Shown in pieces: positions 1 through 8,155 of a stretch of 64,000 nucleotides of DNA. Within the stretch, counting starts at the first letter, position 1. Each line of letters begins with the position of its first letter. The translations under genes were made by a program, and so were the position numbers. The DNA comes from Bacteroidota bacterium (GTDB lineage: Bacteria; Bacteroidota; Bacteroidia; Chitinophagales; LD1), in contig JAFDYN010000011.1 in the NCBI GenBank assembly GCA_018267385.1, positions 1 to 64,000 of the forward strand. The letters run 5' to 3'. The notes under the pieces were generated by a model. That model was not told the origin of the DNA, ran no database searches, and was given only the letters and a program-made list of their open reading frames with translations.

Positions 1-1
1 G

Positions 2-253
<252 letters not shown>

Positions 254-275
254 GCAATACCAACATTCAAAATAC

Positions 276-305
276 AAAGGCAGTCCTTATGGGCTGCCTT
301 TTTTA
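276..305 (+). terminator. rho-independent terminator after rpoB
   Basis: An 8-bp perfect stem (AAAGGCAG 276-283, CTGCCTTT 294-301) with a 10-nt loop is followed by a T-rich tail. It lies 23 bp after the rpoB stop and would end the rpoB transcript before the PLD-like gene. Confidence 0.85.
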
Positions 306-366
306 TATTTAGAAGAATTATTTTAGTGTAACTCTTCGATGGGAATAACATTACTAAAAGCAACTT

Positions 367-1137
367 ATGGAATATCATTTCGATGAGATTAAGTCAAGAG
401 TTCTGCAATTAATTGAGGAAGCTGAATTTATAGTTTTCTGCGCCGTGGCTTGGATTACTGATTATGATGTAATTGCGGCGCTTACAGAAAAATCTAGGCA
501 AGGAGTTAGAATAGAACTTTTAATTAATGATGATGAAAAGTTTCTAGCTAAAAAGGATCATTTCATTCGCTTTCTTGATTCTGGAGGGAAGCTGTTTCTC
601 TATCCAAAAGGTGATGGAATAATGCATAATAAATATTGTGTTATAGATCTAGACATTACCATTACTGGATCATTTAACTGGACTTATTCCGCTGCTACCA
701 AACATGAAGAGAACATTATAGTATCGAAGGGTAATATTGAGATGGCAAAAGATTTTGCAAGACAGTTTAATAAACTAAAAAGAAAATCAGTAGTTTATCA
801 AAACATTAAAGCTCTTAATAATGATTCTTCTGATTGGATAGACGTAACCGATTCCGTTTGGTTAATGTATAAAGACGATTATTCGCAGGTTGACACCTCT
901 AAAATGGATTTTGACTTTTATGAAGCAACGATTTTCGTAAAAGATAAAACGCGTGATGGTTGCTTTACAATAAAATGTAAAGAAGACATGGAAATACCTA
1001 AAAGAGTAAAAGGATATTGGGGCGGTTTAATGATAGAGAAAGATGAAAAAAAGTCTATTACCGAATTGTGGAATTTTCATTGTACTGATGAACGATTGAT
1101 TCAATTTATTGCAGATCCGAAATCAAATGCTAAATAA
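367..1137 (+). CDS. PLD-like (single HKD) nuclease-family protein
   Basis: A 256-aa protein with one phospholipase D catalytic signature: H87-N-K89, D94, then G101-S102-x-N104, i.e. HxK(x4)D(x6)GSxN. Single-HKD proteins of this size usually act as homodimers and are mostly nucleases or endoribonucleases rather than lipases. There is no signal peptide, so it is probably cytoplasmic. The C-terminal half (about 130-256) is not recognisable to me. The coding sequence is much richer in A+T than rpoB and the genes after it, which suggests recent acquisition. It occupies the place normally held by rpoC. Its stop overlaps the start of the M28 peptidase gene by 11 bp. A defence or DNA-repair role is possible but not shown. 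Confidence 0.75.
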   Translation: MEYHFDEIKSRVLQLIEEAEFIVFCAVAWITDYDVIAALTEKSRQGVRIELLINDDEKFLAKKDHFIRFLDSGGKLFLYPKGDGIMHNKYCVIDLDITITGSFNWTYSAATKHEENIIVSKGNIEMAKDFARQFNKLKRKSVVYQNIKALNNDSSDWIDVTDSVWLMYKDDYSQVDTSKMDFDFYEATIFVKDKTRDGCFTIKCKEDMEIPKRVKGYWGGLMIEKDEKKSITELWNFHCTDERLIQFIADPKSNAK

Positions 1138-2515
1138 TATTTTCAGCCTTATTATTCTTCAATCTTTAATTGCGTTTCAATTAGGAGCGCAATCAGATTC
1201 CTCAGTTTTATCGTCCTTCTTCAAAACAGCCCTCACGCAAGATAAAGCATACGCCGACCTGCATGATCTCTGCAAGAAAGTAGGTCCGCGTCTCAGTGGC
1301 TCGGACAATGCCGCCAGAGCCGTTTTACTGACGCAGCAATTATTAAAAAATGCCGGAGCTGATACCGTATGGCTACAGGACGTCATGGTGCCGCACTGGA
1401 TCAGGGGAGGCAAAGAAAAAGCGTTTTATGAGCCCGCTTCCGGTTCAAAAACAATTTTGCCTGTCAGGGTTTGCGCCTTGGGTGGTTCGGTACCTACCCC
1501 GTTGGCCGGCATCACGGCAGAGATGGTAGAAGTGCAGGGGTTAGGTGAACTTTCAAAAATGGATCCCGCTGCTATCAGAGGCAGGATCGTTTTTTACAAT
1601 GGCGCCTTTGACCAGTCGGAGATGGAAACGTTTGAAGCCTACAGCAAGGCGGTGCAGCAGCGCTGGGGTGGCGCTATGGAGTCCGCACGCTACGGTGCTA
1701 TGGGAGTGGTGGTGCGCTCTATGTCACAGCATGTAGATGAATGGCCGCACACCGGGTCTATGGGCTATAATGACTCCATAGTGAAGATACCCGCAGTAGC
1801 TATAAGCACTGCAGACGCCGAAAATCTAAGTAAAGCATTAAAGCAAAATCAGCATCTCGTCTTCACTTTCAAAACATCCTGCCAGACACTGCCGGATGTA
1901 AGGTCAGCTAACGTGATAGGCGAGATAAAGGGCAGCGAGTACCCGAATGAGGTGATCGTGATAGGCGGCCACCTTGACTCATGGGACCTGGCCGAAGGCG
2001 CGCAGGACGACGGCGCCGGTGTGGTGCAGGCTATAGAGGTCATCAGGCTTTATAAGACATTAGGTATAAAACCTAAGAGGACCATACGCGTGGTGGCTTT
2101 TATGAATGAGGAGAATGGGCTGCGCGGAGGCAAGGAGTATGCCTCACAGGCAGCGAAAGGAGATGAAAAGCATATAGCAGCCATAGAATCGGATGCGGGA
2201 GGCTTCACGCCGCGTGGCTTTACGCTGGATGTCAAACCAGAATTGCGCGTCGCTATTCAAAAAAGCTGGAAGTCGCTGCTGGATAAATTTGAAATAGGCG
2301 ACCTGGATAATGACGGTGCAGGCGCAGACGTCTCACCGCTGAAAGATACCTGCCCGCTGCTCGCCGAGCTGCACCCGGACTCGCAGCGCTACTTTGATTT
2401 TCATCACAGTGCCAGAGATGTATTTGAAAATGTAAATGACCGCGAGTTGGAGATGGGTGCTGCCGCCATGGCATCCTTCGTTTATCTCATCGACAGGTAC
2501 GGCACGAATCCATAA
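1127..2515 (+). CDS. secreted M28-family zinc aminopeptidase with PA domain
   Basis: A 462-aa exported metallopeptidase. ATG 1127 is preferred over an upstream TTG (1109) because it gives a clean signal peptide, MLNNIFSLIILQSLIAFQLG, ending at A-Q. A protease-associated insert spans about residues 100-250. The co-catalytic zinc site is complete: H282 and D284 in GGHLDSWD, D294/D295 in the DDGAG turn, the general base E328/E329 in MNEENG, D356 in ESDAGG, and H426/H427 near the end. These are the M28 (aminopeptidase/carboxypeptidase Q) ligands. It likely trims peptides in the periplasm or outside the cell. It starts inside the end of the PLD-like gene, so translation may be coupled, although composition shifts sharply after its signal peptide. 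Confidence 0.88.
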   Translation: MLNNIFSLIILQSLIAFQLGAQSDSSVLSSFFKTALTQDKAYADLHDLCKKVGPRLSGSDNAARAVLLTQQLLKNAGADTVWLQDVMVPHWIRGGKEKAFYEPASGSKTILPVRVCALGGSVPTPLAGITAEMVEVQGLGELSKMDPAAIRGRIVFYNGAFDQSEMETFEAYSKAVQQRWGGAMESARYGAMGVVVRSMSQHVDEWPHTGSMGYNDSIVKIPAVAISTADAENLSKALKQNQHLVFTFKTSCQTLPDVRSANVIGEIKGSEYPNEVIVIGGHLDSWDLAEGAQDDGAGVVQAIEVIRLYKTLGIKPKRTIRVVAFMNEENGLRGGKEYASQAAKGDEKHIAAIESDAGGFTPRGFTLDVKPELRVAIQKSWKSLLDKFEIGDLDNDGAGADVSPLKDTCPLLAELHPDSQRYFDFHHSARDVFENVNDRELEMGAAAMASFVYLIDRYGTNP

Positions 2516-2578
2516 CAGATGGAGCTGTATGCGGTACTGACGCCCTGGCTTACATTCTAAAATTAGGATCTTAGAACC

Positions 2579-4516
2579 TTATAGCCCTTCCATCTCAGCT
2601 CCCAGCTCTTCCCACTTCTTCATCTCTGCATCCAGCTGCTTTTTCAGCCCGTCATACTTCGTGAAGAAATCAGGGTCAGCCGTCAGCTTTGAGTAGTGGT
2701 CAGGTATCTTCAGCTGGTCATCTATCAGTTGGATCTCTTTCTCCAGCTTCTCTATATTCTGCTCGGCTATACCTATAGCCTTCTTCACGCGGTTGATCTC
2801 TTTAGAGTTGTCTACGCTCGTGTCCTTCGCTTTCGCCGCAGGCGCAGCAGGTGCATTTTTGGCCTTAGACTTGGCATCCTTCTCAGCCTCCAGCGCGCGC
2901 ATATCTTCCAGGTTCTTCTTCTCGAGGAAGGCATTGATATCATCCAGGTGTACCTTGATACCATCCTTGGTGAATTCAAATATCTTATTCGTCAGCCCAC
3001 TGAGGAAGTCACGGTCGTGAGAGACCACTACCACTGTACCCTCATAGTTCTTCAGCGCGTTTTGCAGGATTTCCTTTGAGAGCATGTCCAGGTGGTTCGT
3101 CGGCTCATCCATCACGAGGAAATTCCTCGGCTCCAGGATCATGCGGCACAGCGCCAGGCGGCTCTTCTCACCACCGGATAGCACCTTCACTTTCTTGAAA
3201 ACATCATCACCCTTGAAGAGGAAGCAACCCAGCAGGTCGCGCAGCTTCGTACGGATCTCACCTACAGCTACGCGGTCTACCACCTCCAGCACCGTATCAT
3301 TGCCATCTATCGTATCGGCAGCGTGCTGCGCGTAGTAGCCCACAGTCACATTGTAGCCCAGCTCTACCTCACCGGCGTCATACGGCACATCGCCTACCAG
3401 CATCCGGCTAAAGGTCGTCTTACCCATACCGTTCTTGCCTATGAAGGCAATCTTGTCTCCACGGTCTATCTCTACAGACTGGTTGTCTATTACTGTTTTC
3501 GGGCCGTACTTTTTTGTCATACCCTTCGCCGTCAGCACCACCTTGCCGGATGGCTTGGCAGGAGGGAAGCGCAGATTCATCGCCGCTACATTCTCTTCCT
3601 CCACCTCTATGATCTCCATCTTGTCCAGCTTCTTGATCAGGCTCTGGGCAAAGGTAGCCTTGCTCGCCTTGGCGCGGAAGCGATCAATGTTGCGCTCTAT
3701 CTGCGCGATATCGCGCTGCTGGTTCTTCTGTGCATTGATCACCTGCTCTCGGCGCTCCTTGCGCAGCTCGGTGTACTTAGTGTACGGCGCGCCGTAGTCC
3801 TCTATGTCACCCGCCACTACCTCGATAGTGCGGTTCGTGATATTATCGAGGAAAGAACGGTCGTGGCTCACCATCACGATAGCGCCCGGATAGTCCTTCA
3901 GAAACTTCTCCAGCCACAGCACCGACTCGATATCCAGGTGGTTCGTAGGCTCATCGAGCAGCACCAGGTCAGGCTTTTGGAGTAGTATTTTCGCCAGCTC
4001 GATACGCATCTGCCAGCCACCGCTAAATTCCTTCACCTTCTTCACAAAGTCACTCGCCTCAAAGCCGAGTCCCTTCAGCACGCGCTCCGTCTGCTCCTCT
4101 ATGCTATAGCCATCGTGCACCTCTATCTGGTGCTCCACCTCCTGCATCTCATTGATCAGGTCCATGTAGCTGTCCGTCTCGTAGTCCGTACGCGTTTCCA
4201 GCTCATGCACGATCTTGTCCTTGCGCTCGATCATCACCAGCACATTTTCAAAGGCCCTCTTCGCCTCCTCTATCACCGTCAGCTGCGAGGTCGTATCGAG
4301 GTCCTGAGGCAGGTAGCCTATGATCGTCCCCTTCGGGAACATGATATCCCCACCATCTATCTGCTGTATGCCCTTCAGCACTTTGAGCAGTGTAGACTTG
4401 CCCGCACCATTACGGCCCACCAGGCCTATCTTATCCGATGCATTGATCAGAAACGAAACCTTGTCAAACATCACCCGCCCCGAAAAATGGAGCTCTATAT
4501 TAGAAACAGCTATCAT
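2579..4516 (-). CDS. ABC-F family ATPase (ribosome-associated type)
   Basis: A 645-aa soluble protein with two ABC ATPase domains and no membrane segments, the ABC-F layout (Uup/EttA/YdiF group) that acts on ribosomes. Domain 1 has Walker A GRNGAGKST (residues 34-42), signature FSGGW and Walker B LLDEPTNHLD. Domain 2 has GKNGMGKTT, LSGGEKSRLAL and VMDEPTNHLD. Between them lies a charged helical linker, and the C-terminal 90 residues form an Ala/Lys-rich stretch plus a coiled coil, as in Uup-like members. The start is set at the ATG giving MIAVSNIELHFSG; the longer upstream reading frame overlaps the promoter and has no domain content. It converges with the M28 gene. A good promoter lies at 4594-4624. 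Which ABC-F subgroup it belongs to cannot be decided here. Confidence 0.9.
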   Translation of the reverse strand: MIAVSNIELHFSGRVMFDKVSFLINASDKIGLVGRNGAGKSTLLKVLKGIQQIDGGDIMFPKGTIIGYLPQDLDTTSQLTVIEEAKRAFENVLVMIERKDKIVHELETRTDYETDSYMDLINEMQEVEHQIEVHDGYSIEEQTERVLKGLGFEASDFVKKVKEFSGGWQMRIELAKILLQKPDLVLLDEPTNHLDIESVLWLEKFLKDYPGAIVMVSHDRSFLDNITNRTIEVVAGDIEDYGAPYTKYTELRKERREQVINAQKNQQRDIAQIERNIDRFRAKASKATFAQSLIKKLDKMEIIEVEEENVAAMNLRFPPAKPSGKVVLTAKGMTKKYGPKTVIDNQSVEIDRGDKIAFIGKNGMGKTTFSRMLVGDVPYDAGEVELGYNVTVGYYAQHAADTIDGNDTVLEVVDRVAVGEIRTKLRDLLGCFLFKGDDVFKKVKVLSGGEKSRLALCRMILEPRNFLVMDEPTNHLDMLSKEILQNALKNYEGTVVVVSHDRDFLSGLTNKIFEFTKDGIKVHLDDINAFLEKKNLEDMRALEAEKDAKSKAKNAPAAPAAKAKDTSVDNSKEINRVKKAIGIAEQNIEKLEKEIQLIDDQLKIPDHYSKLTADPDFFTKYDGLKKQLDAEMKKWEELGAEMEGL

Positions 4517-4593
4517 CGCAATTAGTCTAGTTAGCAGTGCGCAGCAGCCAGGCAAAAAATGCCCAAACCCAATCCCCGCACCATTTAGCGGCG

Positions 4594-4624
4594 CGAAGAT
4601 ACGACATTGACAGGTCATTTGAAA
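4594..4624 (-). promoter_or_regulatory. Bacteroidota-type promoter of the ABC-F gene
   Basis: Reading the minus strand there is TTTC (4624-4621), a 19-nt spacer and TATCTTCG (4601-4594). This matches TTTG-N19-TAnnTTTG with one mismatch in each box. It would start transcription about 70 nt before the ATG at 4516. Confidence 0.5.
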
Positions 4625-4983
4625 AGGTTAAAAGTTTATGAAAATGGGCGTCTGACCGGCTGTTATCCTCCGTCGGCGGGGGCGAGGGGCGGAGGCAAAC
4701 TCCCCCTTATAGCACAAACTCCGAGCGTCCGGGCGGGCTCTCCGCTCCTAGTCCTCGCCGCAAAAGTACTACCGACCCATCATCATTCAGCGCCTGCCCG
4801 GCTGTTAAGTCCCCTTTGGGGATTTAGGGGCCGGCACTCCGGCTGTCTAGTACGAAACCTGACACAGCACGGTGCAAAACAATAATATGACACAAGTATG
4901 TCATTCTATTCCATGCAATAAACTATAGTAACCTTATATTGGATATAGCGGAATGAAGAATAACCTACGTTTCTAAGGGTAAT
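4619..4983. other. intergenic spacer with GC-rich hairpin and a repeat copy
   Basis: No credible gene in these 365 bp. It holds a GC-rich inverted repeat (CCTCCG at 4669, CGGAGG by 4695) and one copy of the interspersed CCCCTTTnGGGGATTTAGGGG element. The last 120 bp, before the T9SS protein gene, are AT-rich and probably carry its promoter, but no consensus pair stands out. Confidence 0.5.
4807..4842 (+). repeat. interspersed GC-rich repeat, copy A
   Basis: AAGTCCCCTTTGGGGATTTA at 4807-4826 followed by GGGGCCGGCACTCCGG. It is nearly identical to copy B at 5923-5965 and contains the short palindrome CCCCTTTGGGG. It is intergenic and non-coding. Confidence 0.7.
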
Positions 4984-5628
4984 ATGCAGGTCAGACAATT
5001 GATTTTTATGTGCATCTTTTCGTTAGCAAGTATTGCAGGCAGGGCGCAATACTTCTATACATATTGGGTCATCCCTCCCCATCCTACCACACAAGACTCT
5101 GTTATACTCGTAGACTCATTGACGCTTGTTTATCAGTCCATGCAATTGTACTACAATAATGTCACTGTCAGCGATAGCTTTTTTACAATTAACCACTGCT
5201 ACAACCACGCCGGCGGAGCTCAAACAGGCAGAAATACGACACAAAAAACGGCTCTAGGAAAGTTGGCCTTAGGAAGCTATGATGGAGTGATTTACTCCCA
5301 TAGTCAATACAATGCCATCGACACAGACTGCTCCCAATACGGCATCCGCGATAGCATCCGTTTTTCCTTCACCGTCACCGAGCCCACAGGACTGGAAACC
5401 ATGCCACAAACCGACCTCATCATCACCCCTAATCCCACCTCCGGCCAGCTATTCCTGTCACATCGGACGGATGATGCGCAGGTCATCGTACAGGACTTGA
5501 ATGGTCACAACTACTACCTCCCTCACACCGGAAGAGAGATAGATGTATCTAGCCTGGCCGCAGGTGTATATGTGCTGCGGCTCCAAACCAGGGAGGGCAG
5601 TGTGAGCAGGCGCTTTGTGAAAGAATAG
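4984..5628 (+). CDS. small secreted protein with T9SS sorting domain
   Basis: A 214-aa protein with an N-terminal signal peptide (LIFMCIFSLASIAGRAQ). Its C-terminal 75 residues have the features of a type A T9SS sorting domain: ITPNPTSGQLFL, a central VIVQDLNG strand, LAAGVYVLRLQT and a terminal basic RRFVKE. It should cross the inner membrane by Sec and the outer membrane by the type IX system, and end up on the surface or released. The roughly 120-residue middle part is aromatic and Thr-rich and matches no family I recognise. It stands alone between spacers. The PorT-like T9SS component encoded at 43.6 kb agrees with the presence of the secretion system. Confidence 0.82.
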   Translation: MQVRQLIFMCIFSLASIAGRAQYFYTYWVIPPHPTTQDSVILVDSLTLVYQSMQLYYNNVTVSDSFFTINHCYNHAGGAQTGRNTTQKTALGKLALGSYDGVIYSHSQYNAIDTDCSQYGIRDSIRFSFTVTEPTGLETMPQTDLIITPNPTSGQLFLSHRTDDAQVIVQDLNGHNYYLPHTGREIDVSSLAAGVYVLRLQTREGSVSRRFVKE

Positions 5629-5671
5629 TGCCAATGCCATCAAATCACTAACTTTACATGAAACACCTGCC

Positions 5672-5899
5672 ATGTCAAATCAGGAACTAAAAGAAAAGAT
5701 CGCCATCTGCATGGAGGATGCAGAAGATCATATTTTAGAGGCGGTATTGACACTTTTGATGGCTAGCACACAAAAGATAATTCCTCTGACCGAGGAGCAG
5801 ATGAAAATAGTAGAAGAGAGGCACGCGGATTATTTGGCCGGTAGAGGCGAGTATTCCACTTGGGAAGAAGTAAAAGCGCGTATTACCTCAAAACAATAA
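5672..5899 (+). CDS. orphan addiction-module-like small protein
   Basis: A 75-aa, acidic, helical protein. Its C-terminal third (LTEEQMKIVEERHADYLAGR, then STWEEVKARI) resembles the conserved tail of putative addiction-module components, the antitoxin-like proteins that usually precede a RelE/ParE toxin. No toxin reading frame follows: the next 230 bp contain a repeat and no credible gene. It may be an orphan antitoxin or a regulator. A near-consensus TAACTTTA lies at 5649-5656 just upstream. Start ATG 5672 is the only sensible one. The function is inferred from tail similarity only. Confidence 0.6.
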   Translation: MSNQELKEKIAICMEDAEDHILEAVLTLLMASTQKIIPLTEEQMKIVEERHADYLAGRGEYSTWEEVKARITSKQ

Positions 5900-5922
5900 T
5901 AGCCGGTTGTAGTTCTGCATTC

Positions 5923-5965
5923 AAGTCCCCTTTAGGGGATTTAGGGGGCGGCACATCCACTCCGG
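5923..5965 (+). repeat. interspersed GC-rich repeat, copy B
   Basis: This copy begins AAGTCCCCTTTAGGGGATTT and continues into AGGGGGCGGCACATCCACTCCGG. Against copy A (4807-4842) it has a short insertion before the terminal CTCCGG. It lies just after the orphan antitoxin-like gene. Confidence 0.7.
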
Positions 5966-6128
5966 ACTTTGGTTATACGTCAGCTCAAGCGTCCACGCCT
6001 GAACCCACCAGAAAAGGGAATAAAATGACCAAACTCACACCGATTTCACACCTCACCCCCGATTTTTGCATTTTCCCGTTTTGCCTTTTCACTTTTTCCC
6101 CTAGATTCGCACAGTAAATCAAAAAGTC

Positions 6129-6353
6129 ATGTCAAAGGTAATAGGCGGTATTTTCACAGTGATCGGTTTCATCCTCCTCGCAGTAGTATGCATGCTCTAC
6201 ATGAATAGCTCTGCCTACCTCGAGTACAATGACCCGGCCAAGCACCTCTCTTTCTTTGAGACCGGCTACGGCCCGGTAGCAGTGATCGACTTCCTGCTGC
6301 TCTCTATCGGCCTCACCTTCCTCTTTGTCTCCAAGGAGCCAAGGCTGAACTAA
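6129..6353 (+). CDS. small two-helix membrane protein
   Basis: A 74-aa hypothetical protein with two predicted membrane helices (about residues 4-26 and 48-68) joined by a polar loop rich in Tyr, Glu and Asp, and a short basic tail (SKEPRLN). Codon use matches the neighbouring genes and the GC pattern is coding-like, which supports a real gene. The family is not recognised. It sits between two repeat-bearing spacers and has no operon partner. Confidence 0.6.
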   Translation: MSKVIGGIFTVIGFILLAVVCMLYMNSSAYLEYNDPAKHLSFFETGYGPVAVIDFLLLSIGLTFLFVSKEPRLN

Positions 6354-6777
6354 GTTTTTCGACCGCGCTTCCGCTGTCTTATTGTACTGGCCATCGGCCT
6401 CTTTCCACTTATTTATAGCTGTCTATCAATGTATTGTATAGAAATGCTGTAACCATGGCTATATACTGCATTGGTTATCAGCCTCTTTGGTGGGCCAGTT
6501 TGCCCGCAGTACATCACCTGCATATCCCCCTTCAGTCGAAAAACTTGCTTCCTTACCGGCTGTTTCCCCCGTCTCCCGTCCATCGCCCTTCGTCCCACAG
6601 AGTCCCCTCTCAAACCCCGCCACCGCTTCACTCCATAGTCGAAAAACTTGCCCACTATCAGCCGTAGGGACAGGTCGAGATCTGTCCCTATCAATCCTCC
6701 CCCTACAATTGTCACTCCTCTCAAACCCCCCTCTCACAGACATTACTACCTTTGCCCCCACTAAAACATAGACCTCC
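6354..6777. other. spacer with a degenerate tandem duplication
   Basis: No gene is supported in these 424 bp. A 15-bp word AGTCGAAAAACTTGC occurs at 6534-6548 and 6637-6651, and a 13-bp word CCTCTCAAACCCC at 6606-6618 and 6717-6729. The region is therefore a decayed tandem copy of a unit of about 105 bp. The second copy holds a perfect 9-bp hairpin (TAGGGACAG 6665-6673, CTGTCCCTA 6682-6690). The spacer ends with a perfect -7 element of the next gene. Confidence 0.6.
6747..6754 (+). promoter_or_regulatory. -7 element of the DUF1015 gene
   Basis: TACCTTTG is a perfect match to the Bacteroidota -7 consensus TAnnTTTG and lies 23 bp before the ATG at 6778. The -33 region is not recognisable. Transcription would give a leader of roughly 18 nt. 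Confidence 0.45.
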
Positions 6778-8019
6778 ATGGCCATCATAAGACCCTTCCG
6801 CGCTCTGCGCCCCGCCCCGGCCCTCGCTGCCGAGGTAGCCACCCTGCCCTACGACGTGATGAATACCGCCGAGGCCCGCCAGATGGCCACCGGCAATGCA
6901 CACTCCTTCCTCCACGTCAGTCGCGCCGAGATAGACCTTCCCGAGGGTACTGATGACCACAGCCAGCAGGTCTATGACCAGGCCGCGCGAGCCTTTCAAG
7001 GCTTCATAGCAGATGGCACGCTGGTGCAGGATGCCGGCGACTACCTCTACATCTACGCCCAGACCATGGCCGGCCGCCGCCAGGTAGGCCTCGTGGCTTG
7101 CAGCTCCATAGAGGACTACTTCGCAGATGTGATCAAGAAGCACGAGTACACCCGCCCCGAGAAGGAGCAGGACCGCATAGACCATATGAAGGCCGTCAAG
7201 GCGCACGTCGGCCCCATCTTCCTCACATACCCGTCTCACACAGGTGTCAAGGATATCATCGCCCGCACCATCGCCGGCACCCCGGTCAATGACTTCACGG
7301 CTGAGGATGGCATCCGCCACCAGGTATGGGTCATAGATAACGCTGCGGACATAGCAGCTATCACAGGCTTCTTCGCCAAGGATATTCCCTACACGTATAT
7401 AGCCGACGGCCATCACCGCACCGCCTCCGCCGCCAAGGTGGGCAAGCAGCTAAAAGATGCCAATCCAAACCATACAGGTCAGGAAGAGTATAACTACTTC
7501 CTCTCCGTCCTCTTCCCGGCAGATGAGCTCGCCATCATGGACTACAACCGTGTGATCCGCGACCTCAATGGCATGACCAAAGAGCAGTTGCTCGCAAAGC
7601 TCGCAGACAGGTTTGAGGTCACGGGGATCAGTGCAGACCAGGCCAAGCCTGCCAGGCTGCATGACTTCGCCATGTACATAGACCGCCAGTGGTACCGCCT
7701 CACGGCGAAAGCCGGCACCTGGACCACCGACCCCATCGGCATCCTTGATGTATCCATCCTCTCTGATAATGTCCTCGACCCGCTCTTTGGTATCAAGGAC
7801 CAGCGCACGGACAAAAGAATCGACTTCGTAGGTGGTATACGCGGCCTCGTCCAGCTGGAGCGTCGTGTAGATAGTGGTGAGATGGCAGTGGCCTTTGCCT
7901 TGTATCCTGTCTCACTCCGGCAGCTGATGGCCATAGCAGACTCAGGCAATGTGATGCCGCCAAAGAGCACCTGGTTTGAGCCAAAGCTGCGTGATGGCCT
8001 CTTCTCTCATCTCTTCTGA
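6778..8019 (+). CDS. DUF1015 family protein
   Basis: A 413-aa cytoplasmic protein of the DUF1015 family. Family features visible are the N-terminal IIRPFRALRP and TLPYDVMN block, the glutamate-rich HEYTRPEKEQDRIDHMKA segment, the signature YIADGHHRTASA near residue 210, and the C-terminal MPPKSTWFEPKLRDGL with a final SHLF. The length is normal for the family (about 400-430 aa). The biochemical role is unknown. In many Bacteroidota the gene is linked to serine-biosynthesis genes, but no such genes lie nearby here. GC content is high and codon bias strong, suggesting good expression. The start at 6778 fits both the family N-terminus and the promoter element just upstream. Confidence 0.9.
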   Translation: MAIIRPFRALRPAPALAAEVATLPYDVMNTAEARQMATGNAHSFLHVSRAEIDLPEGTDDHSQQVYDQAARAFQGFIADGTLVQDAGDYLYIYAQTMAGRRQVGLVACSSIEDYFADVIKKHEYTRPEKEQDRIDHMKAVKAHVGPIFLTYPSHTGVKDIIARTIAGTPVNDFTAEDGIRHQVWVIDNAADIAAITGFFAKDIPYTYIADGHHRTASAAKVGKQLKDANPNHTGQEEYNYFLSVLFPADELAIMDYNRVIRDLNGMTKEQLLAKLADRFEVTGISADQAKPARLHDFAMYIDRQWYRLTAKAGTWTTDPIGILDVSILSDNVLDPLFGIKDQRTDKRIDFVGGIRGLVQLERRVDSGEMAVAFALYPVSLRQLMAIADSGNVMPPKSTWFEPKLRDGLFSHLF

Positions 8020-8042
8020 TGAGATACGTCACATCAGAAAAA

Positions 8043-8073
8043 TTTCCTGACGGACTTTTAATATGTACCTTTA
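8043..8073 (+). promoter_or_regulatory. promoter of the OmpA/TSP3 gene
   Basis: TTTC (8043-8046), a 19-nt spacer and TACCTTTA (8066-8073): one mismatch in each box against TTTG-N19-TAnnTTTG. It lies about 80 bp before the start at 8156 and has the same TTTC/N19 form as the promoters of the ABC-F and SPFH genes. Confidence 0.4.
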
Positions 8074-8155
8074 AAGTGTCTGATATCAAGGCGTGTAGGC
8101 CATGCTTTGGCATTGGATTTGCTAAACCATCTCATTATCCATCAACCCAAACTGC

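Noticed and set aside
1109-1126. TTG start for the M28 peptidase
   Set aside because: It adds six residues (MQIRNQ) before the ATG and weakens the signal peptide layout; ATG 1127 is better.
2696-4610. Long open frames on the plus strand opposite the ABC-F gene
   Set aside because: They are antisense shadows of a strongly codon-biased gene, lack domain content and have Leu/His/Tyr-rich random-looking sequence.
5860-6117. 85-codon plus-strand frame after the orphan antitoxin-like gene
   Set aside because: It runs through repeat copy B and has no coding character, so it is not the missing toxin.
8005-8024. TCTCATC/GATGAGA hairpin as terminator of the DUF1015 gene
   Set aside because: It is short, overlaps the stop codon and has no T-run.
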